Assembly (NCBI GenBank): GCA_030280995.1
Contig: JASXTE010000005.1
Span: 16,594,501-16,658,500 of the forward strand
Length of the DNA stretch: 64,000 bases
Source of the DNA: Hemileia vastatrix
Taxonomy: Eukaryota > Basidiomycota > Pucciniomycetes > Pucciniales > Zaghouaniaceae
Direction of reading: 5' to 3'
The translations under genes were made by a program, and so were the position numbers. Within the stretch, counting starts at the first letter, position 1, and every line of letters starts with the position of its first letter. The notes below the pieces were generated by a model. That model saw nothing but the letters and a program-made list of their open reading frames with translations, did no database searches and had not been told where the DNA came from. This document shows, piece by piece, positions 46,709 through 57,504 of this stretch.

Positions 46709-49700
46709 ATGCCACCATTTTTTCGCGTTTGTAAATGTGAAGAGCTTGGATGTTCATCAAGAAAGCATCAGACCTCATTGGGAAGCTTTGAAGTTGGTGT
46801 AGCTTTCAAAACATCTCAGTAATACTCCAAACATGAAGAGGAAAGAAATCGCAAAGCATAGATGGTTGGTACATCCAGCACTTCATATAACTTAGGATCC
46901 AACATCCCAGATCTTGTAAGACATCAATATTTGGTAAATAAAGAGAAATTATGTTTCAATTAATCTTTTTTTTTTCTTTGCTTAGGGGCAGCCTTTTTTG
47001 GAAACAATTCAATCTCTACCACGGTCAAACAGTTTGAATTTGGAAGAGCCTTATAGCCAAAAGATAATGTGGCAAGCAGCCAAACTTTCTCTTATCCATC
47101 ATTTAAGCAAAGAAGGTTGTGCTGAATTTTTGCATGATGAAGTCAACAAACTCAAACTTCTTAGTGACATAGGCAAACTAGATACTAGCAGAATCATCAG
47201 CCTGATTCCCCTTTCTATAGAGACAGTTTTTAGTCGATTGCAACTCAATCCATTATTTGTCACCAAGACATGCTGTGCTAAGTGCTTTGCTCTTTATGAG
47301 TATATCCCCGAACACCAACCATCAATCTTATCTTGTACTCAACCTTTTTATTCATCCTCAAAGCGCTATTTGAAAGATTTAGGACAGAGAGAAGAAACTG
47401 TCAATTGTGATGAAAATTTGTATTTGGCTAAGTACAAACAAGAAGAAGCAATCTACCATCCTTGTAAAACATTACATCACAACAGTTTGGTTGAATGGCT
47501 TTCAGGAAAGTTTAAACTAATCAAATTCGAGACGCTGATTGAGAAAAAAAATTATTTTCTAGAAAACATGGATAGGGATGTCATGAAAGATGTATATGAT
47601 GGTTTTGTATGGAAAAATTTTCCAGATATTTCTACAACTCAAAATAGAAGTGTCAATGGATATACAAAAACCCGAGGTAATTTAATGTTTAGTTTATATG
47701 TTGACTGGTTTAGGCCGGGTGGCAATCGTATTGGAGGTCATCAGAAATCTGTGGGTAATATCTTGTTGGTGTGTATGAACTTCCCTACAGAAGATCGATA
47801 CAAAACCGAAAATAGATTTTGGTATGCTATTATTCCCGGTCCAACTGAGCCAACGAGTGAACAAATAAATCATCTTCTGAAGCCTCTTGTCAATGAACTA
47901 AAGACTCTATGGGATGGCATATTTATTGAAAAAACACCTCACTATCCACAGGGCCGAAAAATAAGGGCTGCATTATTCTCTTTAATAGGAGACATTCCAG
48001 CGATGCGAAAGATTGCTGGTTTTGCAAGTCACTCAGCCACTAAGTTCTGCTCTGTCTTTCATATTTCAAAAGATGAAATCGGTGAGCATCAAGTCAAAAA
48101 ATTTTCCTTACGTACTCATGAGGATCATATGCACTGGGCAGAGAAGTGGAAAAAGTGCCAGTCACATTGGGAGCGGGTATCTATTGTTAGGAGTCATGGG
48201 GTTCGATGGAGAGAGCTAAATAACCTTGTATATTGGCAACCTACGGAATATTGCTCAATTGACTTGATGCATTCACACATGCTTGGAAATCTTAAAGATC
48301 ACAGTCTAACTTTTTATCTAATACAAAATGCCGCAATAGACCTAGAAAAAAACCTGACAAAGGAAAAAAATTGGCATGTAAGAAGAGAAGATGATGATGC
48401 ACGTTCTGATATATTTCTAAATAAGCAATATAAAAAACGTAGAAGCAGCTTAATCAGCACTGATGCCGATAATATTGAACCAGTGGGACGGCAAAAAAGA
48501 CTACGATATACAAGTACAATGAGACGGTCACAAACATATCTTAGAATGGATAGTGGAGGAGCTGAATTGGAAGGAACAAACAGCCGGAAAAAGTCATCAA
48601 GTTCTGAACATCACTTTCAAACCTTAGAGTTTGGCTCTGAAAATGCTTCTGAAAGTGGAAGTTGAAATTCAACCTATAACTTAAGGCAAAAAAGTATAAG
48701 TATATCCGAAAGTGAAAGATATAATTCATCCGTTGAGACTATTAGAAGTAAGGAAGATAAAAAGAGGGGCAAAGAGAAAGAAAGTGAAAGAACTATGAAT
48801 CCACGATTGTCAGCCACTGAGCTAGAGGCAGTGTGGAATGTGATAGAGCAAAAGAAAAAACCTTCCTGGATTTCACGAGTGCCAAAACAAGTAGGATCTA
48901 AAAATTCAGGTTCCCTCAAAGCTGCGGAGTGGCATGTACTTTATACTGTTTACTTTCCTTTGTCACTTATCCCCCTTTGGGTAGAAAAATTAAATCAAGC
49001 CGAGACATCCGTGACGTCAAACCACAAACCTAGAGAATATTATCTTCTCAAATCACTCACCACTTTAAGTTCAATTACCAACTTTTTGACTTTAAAAAAT
49101 GTGTCTGCCGATGAAGTTGATGAATTAAAACAAGTGCTATTGGAGTATCATAACTGCTTGGAAGAAGGTTGGAAAAATATCAGCTTTAGGCCAAATCTTC
49201 ATTTCACTCAACATTTTCCAGAAATGATTAAAAGTTTTGGTCCACCCGTAGGTATGGCTACTTGGGCTGCTGAAAGAGTTAATGGTATATTATCAAAAAT
49301 TCCAAACAATCATCATCCAGGTATTTAGTTTGGTATTTGGGCGCTTAAAAATGCAAATGAGCTAATTTATTTTTATTGAACATAGAAGAGATACCACGGA
49401 CCATGCTCAAGCACTGGCATCGGAAGTCTAGGGTATTGGAACTAGGTGAAGCTGAAGATGATGCTCAGTATGGATCTAATATTAAAAAAATTGAGTACAA
49501 TACAAAAAAAAGACATTTCCATTTAACTGAGGCATTATTTACAAAATGGATAAGGGCACGCTTAAGAAAAGAGACATCTAAACAGGCTTTGTTACCATCA
49601 GAGAAGGTAGGAGACAGGGTAGTTGAAAATATAGCAAGCATATTGGTCCATGGAAAGCGTTATAGGACTCATGAACAGAGTCCTGGGAATTCTACCATTG

Positions 49701-50073
49701 AATTCTACTTTGGAAAAGATAGTCAGTTTGGGCATATTGATCAGCTTTTTAGTTCAAAGGACGATAATGAAAAATTCTATCTAATCGTTAGTCCATTTAA
49801 AGAGCTTATACCAGAAGATACAAAAAAGGATCCCTATGAGGCGTTTCCACAAGTGCATTGCCGTTTAGTAAGAGTAGAAAAAGCGACACAAATTGTGATA
49901 AATCAAGATTCAATTATTGGACATGCCGCCACTTTACAGCACCAAAGGGGAATGTTTGGAATAAAGTACAATGTTATCACTGCTGTTGGACTTCAGACAC
50001 TAGTAAGTAAAAAATTAAACAACATGGACATTTTATTTTTGTTAATATGGTTGAAATTATTTAGGATTGGTAA
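46709..50073 (+). pseudogene. CACTA/EnSpm-type transposase (tnp2-like), lightly broken
   Basis: DDE-type transposase of the CMC (CACTA) group. Exon 1 from ATG 46709 encodes a Cys/His-rich start (FFRVCKCEELGCSSRKH), has TAA at 46820 and TAG at 46859, and ends at a GTAAGA near 46917. The main exon (about 46986-49320) holds the tnp2-like core, MFSLYVDWFRPGGN through FWYAIIPGPTEPTSEQINHL and KTLWDGIFIEKT to RKIRAALFSLIGDIPAMRKI, about residues 230-350 of that exon. A TGA at 48663 interrupts a low-complexity Ser/Glu stretch; the same frame continues with the downstream block FRPNLHFTQHFPEMIKSFGP and WAAERVNGILSKIPN usual in these proteins. After two short introns (from about 49320 and about 50002) it ends near 50073. 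Only three stops, no frameshift seen. Confidence 0.87.
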
Positions 50074-50497
50074 GAATTTGGAGGATTTGGAAAGTTTGTA
50101 ATAGATCTTTGGAACAGCTAGATGCAAGATTAATAAATAAAACTTTTTGAGATGTTGCCTAAATGTTTAAGAAAACAATAACAAGGGCATTCTTTACGGT
50201 TTAGAAACCCTGCTATTAATGAGTGACATTTTATTGTAAATGTAATTTCAACTAAAAGGAATTCAATGTACTATACAAAGTCTACCTATAATTTAAAAAT
50301 ATTATAAATAGTTCAGAACCAGGGTTGAAAAATCTAAGGACCATATTTTTCAAGCCAATAAAACTAAGTTTTCAACTAATTTTTTCGCTTGAATATTTTA
50401 TTCATTAAACTCACAATTAAAATGTATAACTAATTTCTCTTTAATATTATCTTGTCTATATTCTGAAAGTTAATAATTTTTTTTTATAAAGCACAGA
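50074..50497. other. spacer between transposase and accessory gene
   Basis: AT-rich; no open frame. Probably the 3' UTR of the transposase and the promoter of the next gene. Confidence 0.5.
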
Positions 50498-52177
50498 ATG
50501 TCTAATACTGGTGATGCCATGCAGGTTGATCCTCCATTAGAAAGTAATGTTGGAGTGCAAAATAATCCTCCCCCTCAAAATCCTAGAATGCCTCCATCGG
50601 GTCCTGCTCCCCCTGAAAGACCGAGTGAAAATCAAGGTAAACCCTAACCTCCTCCTCAGTCTTCATCAGATCACCAAATTTGATCAACTGATTGCTCTTT
50701 TAATATCACAAATACAGATGGTCGATCCGCACCTGGTAATTTTCAGCAGGAAGCAAAAAGTGTAGGTAATGATTGGGCTAGTATGTTGTTGAATCAGTTT
50801 CTTGGAAGCGGTGGGGGATCCACTTCTACTAACCCAGCCGCCAGTACCAGTGGACCTGGTGAGTAAACTTTTTCAACATGCTTTTATGTTTTAAAATAGG
50901 TTTACCAATTTTTATTTTCAAAAATTTTCAGTTAATCCCTCTCTTATAATTCGAGCTACTGATCAGCGCAGAATACTTGATGCTGAGTCACTTCAAAATG
51001 ACCAAAACTTGCAAATGGTTAGAAGCATAGTTACGAGGTGTGATGTACCAAGGAGCTCAGATTCTATTAACTGAAATATCTATCACTTTTTGAAGTTCTG
51101 TCTTGGTGGACCCATTAATGTATCTGAGTTTCCTATAGGCCCAACAAATGAAGAACTTACAGATTGGAAAAATTGGCATGATTACAAGCTATTGACGATT
51201 GAAACAGGTTCAAAACACACCGCAGGCAACTTCAGCTGCTGATCGTCAATTTATTTTAACAAATACTGCTATATTCTTACGTTCCAAAATTCATCTACCA
51301 ACTTTTATTTCAACACCTGAGCCCCGAGGACTAAAGGGAGGAGCTGCTGTACCGATCTCTGTAAAACAGCATTTGGAACGAGAGCTTCAAGAGAAAGGAT
51401 TTCATCGACTCGCTTTTGATTGTAACTGTCAAAATTTTTCTGAGTCACTATAAATCAAGTAATGGGGAGTGTAGTATCAGACCATTGTACTAAGTGGCTC
51501 TCAACATTGAAAAATATTGATTCAGCAAAAGTCAGGTTTACAACAATCATTGTCGAGCAATGGGTGGTCAACAAGGGAAAGGAGATTTGAAAGGTGGCTG
51601 GTCAAAACTGTAAGTTTATTGAGGCAAGTAGAAAGGAAAAGAGATCAAGAGCACAGATAAAGCATTATCAAACAAAGGTATTTATTCAAAGCATAATAAT
51701 TAAAGAAAGTCTATTACTAATTTGATTTGATTTTAGATTTCAAAAAACCGCTACCACATTGCAAGAAAAAAGTGCTTTGATCAGCCAGGATTTGTAGCAC
51801 TTTTTCATGATACAAGTCTCATGTCTGATTTAGAAGAAGCCCCATCCGATCCAGAAGAGAATCGTCCTAAACAAGTAGTTCCTGGATGGAGAAATACAAA
51901 ACTGGATGAACTTTTAGATAAACTGGACAACTTGACTAAAAAGACGGCCCATTTAAATGTTGAAAAGGCTTCAATGAAGAAACTTTATGATCGCTCAACT
52001 AAAAAGACAGCTTCAACAGATGGTATCTTGAATGTGCCCAAATTTCTGCCAAAAAACTGCTATTCACCTGGATATTTAGCAAATTTGTCGGTTAATGAGA
52101 GGGAGTTACTTGATGTTCGAGAAGATATAGATTTCGCCAAAGTTAATGAAGCACTAGATCGAGCAGCAGCACCTTAA
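50498..52177 (+). pseudogene. transposon accessory protein gene (broken)
   Basis: Starts MSNTGDAMQVDPPLESN, a Pro/Asn/Gly-rich, probably disordered N terminus in two small exons (introns at about 50637-50706 and 50862-50930). It continues with LIIRATDQRRILDAESLQND, a TGA at about 51072, a conserved-looking WKNWHDYKLLTIET, and a basic segment WSTRERRFERWLVK with RQVERKRDQEHR. The C terminus has RKKCFDQPGFVALFHDTS and VVPGWRNTKLDELLDKLDNL. From memory of transposon-associated fungal ORFs, this combination (basic Trp-rich helix, then Pro/Asp-rich tail ending in SYLP-like text) accompanies class II transposases. One-base frameshifts occur near 51200, 51450 and 51530 and a TAA near 51657. It could be a TNPA-like DNA-binding partner; that is a guess. 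Confidence 0.6.
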
Positions 52178-52896
52178 ATTTTTTACCCAACTGGTAACCA
52201 TGTATATAGAGTGATAGTAATCATTTTTTAAATATAACATTATTATTCTTTCTTATAAAAAATTCCAATTGATGTATAAGATAAACGAGAGCAAAAGAAT
52301 TAAAGATTTTAAAATTATTGAGCATAGAAAAACATATATATATTTTTGTAAAACTTTAAGACATGATAAACGTTTTGATTAAATAAATGTGAAATTTTTT
52401 TATGCACAATAAATGAACTTAAAATAAATTAAATTGAATCTCTTCTCAGATACTTACGACAAGATTAAATTAAAGCCTAAAAAAAGAATAGAATTAGATT
52501 CTAAATTTCAATTTAAAATACCTGTTTTTCAATAATTATAATTGCTTTTTTATTGGCTAAATGCCACCAATGATTAGTATAAAAATGCACATGTGAAAAA
52601 AAAAATGAAAGTGAACACCTTCCCTCACCAAAAAAGAAAGATCATTAAAGGCACTCAAAAATCCATTACCATAGTTAATAAACTAAATATATACAAAAAA
52701 TTAAAGCATTCAAACGATGGGAATTTGTTTACACAAGGATCTTAAGAAATTTTTATTTTTAAACAATTGAAAATTATTAATCATTAAAAACCAAAAAATC
52801 ATCAATTTATATTTGGTTTTCACGCCTTAAAAAAATAAAAGAGGCTTTAATAACATGTAATTGATAAAAATACTTCAGTAGAATTTAAGTATTGTG
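52178..52896. other. AT-rich, no gene seen
   Basis: No supported frame between the accessory gene and the palindrome array. Confidence 0.5.
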
Positions 52897-55800
52897 CTAT
52901 GTGTCCAGTACAAGTTCGGCCAAACTTGTGCTGGACACTTTGGCCAAGACCAGTGACTAAAAATTGCAAGGAAAACCAAAAATCAATAGGCTATAAAAGG
53001 AAGTTAATTGATGGCATCAAATTGTTTTTTGGTAAAAGTGTCCAGCACAAGCTCGGCCGAACTTATGCTGGACACTTTTCCAATTTGAAGTTGGTGAGGT
53101 GTATGTTTTTTTAAGAGAAGTGAGGTGTTCCTCATAAAAGTGTCCAGCACAAGTTCGGCCGAACTTGTGATGGACACTTTTACCAAAAAAAAAAAATGAT
53201 GCTATCAAATATGTTCATGTTATAGCCTAATTTTTTTTATTTCCTTGAAGTAATAAGTTACTTTCCATGACCAAAGTGTCCAGCACAAGTTCGGCCGAAC
53301 TTATGCTGGACACTTTTATAATTTGAAGTTAGTAAGGTGCATGTTTTTTTAAGAGAAGTGAGGTTTTCCTTATAAAAGTGTCTAGCATAAGTTCGGCCAA
53401 ACTTGTGCTCGACACTTTTACCAAAGACATTAGACACTACGCAATATAGGGGGTGGACTTGCTAGCAAGTCCTCAACCTGAACTGAGATGGAACTCAGAT
53501 GGAACTCAGACTGAACTCATACTGAACCCAAACTGAACTCTACTTGAACACCCACCTAAAACTGTTCTGCTGAGTGGTGTTCATTCCTGATTGTATGGTT
53601 CCTTTATCAATAGCTCAATGTGTGTTCAATCTGTTGTGAGTTTGGGTCCAAGGTTGCGGACTCACTAGCAAGTCCGCCCCCCATATTGTGTGGTGAGATA
53701 GCATCAATTATCTTCATTATATGGGCTATTTTTATTGGTTTTCCTTTCAATTTATAGTCACTGTTTTTGGCCAATGGGTCCAGCACAAGTTCGGCTGAAC
53801 TTATGCTGGACACTTTTCCAATTTGAAGTTGGTGAGGTGTATGTTTTTTTAAGAGAAGTGAGGTGTTCCTCATAAAAGTGTCCAGCACAAGTTTGGCCCA
53901 ACTTGTGATGGACACTTTTACCAATAAAAAAAATGATGCTATCAAATATGTTCATGTTATAGCCTAATTTTTTTTATTTCCTTGAAGTAATAAGTTACTG
54001 TCCATGACCAAAGTGTCCAGCACACATTCGGCCGAACTTATGCTGGACACTTTTATAATTTGAAGTTGGTAAGGTGCATGTTTTTTTAAGATAAGTGAGG
54101 TTTTCCTTATAAAAGTGTCAAGCAAAAGTTCGGCCGAACTTGTGCTGGACACTTTTACCAAAAAACAATTTGATGCCATCAATTAACTTCCTTTTATAGC
54201 CTATTGATTTTTGGTTTTCCTTGCAATTTTTATTCACTGGTCTTGGCCAAAGTGTCCAGCACAAGTTCGGCCAAACTTATGCTGGACACTTTTATAATTT
54301 GAAGTTGGGGAGGTGTATGTTTTTTTTAGAAAAGTGAGGTGTTCCTCATAAAAGTGTCCAGCACAAGTTCGGCCGAACTTGTGCTGGACACTTTTACCAA
54401 AAAAAAAAATAGATGCCATCAAATATGTTCATGTTATAGCCTAATTTTTTTTAATTTCCTTGAAGTAATAAGTTACTGTCCATGACCAAAGTGTCCAGCA
54501 CAAGTTTGGCCGAACTTATGCTGGACACTTTTATAAGGAAAACCTCACTTCTCCTAAAAAAACATGCACCTTACCAACTTCAAATTGGAAAAGTGTCCAG
54601 CATAAGTTCGGCCGAACTTGTGCTGGACACTTTGGACAAGACCAGTGACTAAAAATTTCAAGGAAAACCAAAAATCAATAGGCTATAAAAGGAAGTTAAT
54701 TGATGGCATCTATTTTTTTTTTTTGGTAAAAGTGTCCAGCACAAGTTCGGCCGAACTTGTGCTGGACACTTTTATAAGGAAAACCTCAATTCTCTTAAAA
54801 AAACATGCACCTTACCAACTTCAAATTATAAAAGTGTCCAGCATAAGTTCGGCCGAACTTGTGCTGGACATATTTACCAACAAAAAATTTGATGCCATCA
54901 ATTAACTTCCTTTTATAGCCTATTGATTTTTGGTTTTCCTTGCAATTTTTAGTCACTGGTCTTGGCCAAAGTGTCCAGCACAAGTTCGGCCAAACTTATG
55001 CTGGACACTTTTCCAATTTGAAGTTGGTAAGGTGTATGTTTTTTTAAGAAAAGTGAGGTTTTCCTTATAAAAGTGTCCAGCACAATTTCAGCCAAAATTT
55101 TGCTGGACACTTTGGTCATGGACAGTAAATTATTACTTCAAGGAAATCAAAAACAATTAGGCTAGAAAATGAAGATATTTGATGGAATCAATTTTTTTTT
55201 GGTAAAGGTGTCCAGCACAAGTTCGGCCGAACTTGTGCTGGACACTTTTATGAAAAAAACCTCACTTCTCTTAAAAAAACATACACCTTACCAACTTCAA
55301 ATTGGAAAAGTGTCCAGTATAAGTTCTTCCGAACTTGTGCTGGACACCTTGGCCAAGACCAGTGACCAAAAATTGCAAGGAAAACCAAAAATCAATAGGC
55401 TATAAAAGGAAGTTAATTGATGGCATCAAATTGTTTTTTGGTAAAAGTTTCCAGCACAAGTTTGGCCAAACTTGTGCTGGAAACTTTGGTTATGGACAGT
55501 AACTTATTACTTCAAGGAAATAAAAAAAAATTAGGCTGTAAAATGAACATATTTGATAGCATCATTTTTTTTTTTTTGGTAAAAGTGTCCATCACAAGTT
55601 CGGCCGAACTTGTGCTGGACACTTTTATGAGGAACACCTCACTTCTCTTAAAAAAACATACACCTCACCAACTTCAAATTGGAAAAGTGTCCAGCATAAG
55701 TTCGGCCGAACTTGTGCTAGACACTTTTACCAAAAAACAATTTGATGCCATCAATTAACTTCCTTTTATAGCCTATTTATTTTTGGTTTTCCTTGCAATT

Positions 55801-56215
55801 TTTAGTCACTGGTCTTGGCCAAAGTTTCCAGCTTAATTTCTGCCGAACTTGTGCTGGACACTTTTCCAATTTGAATTTGGTAAGGTGCATGTTTTTTTAA
55901 GAGAAGTGAGGTGTTCCTCATAAAAGTGTCCAGCATAAGTTCGGCCGAACTGGTGCTGGACACGTTTACCAAAAAACAATTTGATGTCATCAATTAACTT
56001 CCTTTTATAGCCTATTGATTTTTGGTTTCCTTGCAATTTTTAGTCACTGGTCTTGGCCAAAGTGTCCAGCACAAGTTTGACCGAACTTGTGCTGGACACT
56101 TTTCCAATTAGAAGTTGGTAAGGTGTATGTTTTTTTAAGAGAAGTGAGGTTTTCCTTATAAAAGTGTCCAGCACAAGTTCGGCCGAACTTGTGCTGGACA
56201 CTTTACTCAAAACAG
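52897..56215. repeat. array of 26 long palindromes with alternating, flipping linkers
   Basis: A ~46-bp palindrome with half-site AAAAGTGTCCAGCACAAGTT around a CGGCCG centre recurs 26 times (five before and 21 after an inserted MITE). A perfect copy is 54728-54773. Spacing alternates between about 102 and 136 bases because two linkers alternate: a short one (with TTTGAAGTTGGTAAGGT and AGAGAAGTGAGG) and a long one (with TATAGCCTA and a GGTTTTCCTTG- or TTTCCTTGAAG-type end, in two variants). Linkers appear in both orientations: the short linker is forward at 53320-53373 and inverted at 54536-54588. Repeated open frames (LVLDTF, SSTSSAEL) are by-products of the repeat. Confidence 0.97.
53435..53695 (+). 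mobile_element. CACTA-type MITE (copy D) inside the palindrome array
   Basis: 261 bp, CACTACGCAATATAGGG to CCCCATATTGTGTGGTG, flanked by AGA on both sides (53432-53434 and 53696-53698). It is the cleanest copy in the window, with the palindrome GGACTTGCTAGCAAGTCC next to the left end. Confidence 0.96.
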
Positions 56216-57504
56216 TTTGATGGATTCAATTGTCTACATATTCCTTACCATGGTCTTTTGGTAAAAAGGAAAACCTTTAGCTTTTGGTAGTTGTTTTGAG
56301 TATATTATGAGTAGTTGATATTTTCATTTTAAGGTAAAAGAGTACAATATTTTTTTCGATTACCAGTAATTTATTTCCCTCAATATTTCTAAGATATTGG
56401 TTATAATTTTTATCACACCTATTTCTAATATTCCTCTTTGATTTGATTATTTTTTTTAGTCCTGATTTAAAGGTTTTTACTATTTTTTCAACCAAGCTTT
56501 ACATCAATGTAAAAAATACCCTGATTAATCCTGCTATATTTTTTTTGACTGTTCCTATTCAATAATAGCTCAAGTTAGAAACATATATCCATTATCTATT
56601 TTCTTTTTCAACTTAGTTATCTCAGTGGAAACTGTTCATCAATTACTATTGAATGATGTTTACAGTACGTAACCTTGTACAAATCTGTAAACTACTTTAA
56701 AAAAATTGTGACTTTGGTAGTAGGTTATTGGATTTTATATGGCAATAATTTCAAATAATTTTATACTTTATTCATATGCTAAGATTCTTAAGTGTTTCTA
56801 TTTCCGATTTATTATATCAATTTAACTTTAACTAAGTTTAGACTAGGTTTGTGCCACGGGGTGTCAGCGCAGCCCAAACGAGCTCCTATCATAGAATAAA
56901 TTAATTTTTTTTAATAATTTTATATAATACTATTTAGTGTTATCTTTTTTTATCCCCTTTTTTTAAATTATCTTTTCCTTTGTTTTTGTCCCCTATTTTT
57001 TATAACAAATAAAGATGCCAAAATTTCCAATAATAGATAACTTTGTCATATTGCATGATGTTGATATTTAAAAATTAATTTAAATATTTAAATTAGTTAA
57101 ACTTATATTCTCAACTATTTACCCTTTGCGATTATCAAATTGTAAATTGGACATTTTCTTTGTTTGTCATCCTTTTAAGTTCCCAATGTTTATGTCTAGT
57201 TACTTCCCTTTTACTCTTAACCCCATTATTATCATCAGACTATTTTACAATATGCTCGCTAGCTTGATGCCATTGTAAAAGAACCCCTATCAAAAACCTG
57301 CTTCTGGTAATATATAAACCCTCTTGTTTAGTACCACATTTCTCAATTCGTTTATTTCTCTCAATTTTACTACTATTATCTTTTGGTTATCAAATTTATC
57401 TGTGTTAGTACAGCTTGAAAATACAAATAGCAATATATATTTTTTATCTCTTTATTATCTTGATATAAGAATTTTTTATTTTTTTCAAGTAATAAGTCAT
57501 TAAA
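56216..57504. other. AT-rich, no gene seen
   Basis: No supported coding frame. A GC-richer patch at 56845-56895 is unexplained. The last ~200 bases may contain the promoter of the next gene. Confidence 0.5.

Noticed and set aside
52899..56036. Repeated open frames containing SSTSSAELVLDTF-like text on both strands
   Set aside because: They are translations of the palindrome array and appear equally on both strands as expected for palindromes.
52897..56215. CRISPR-like array
   Set aside because: Regular repeats with spacers, but the spacers are themselves a few repeated linkers, the repeats are 46-bp palindromes and the host is eukaryotic.
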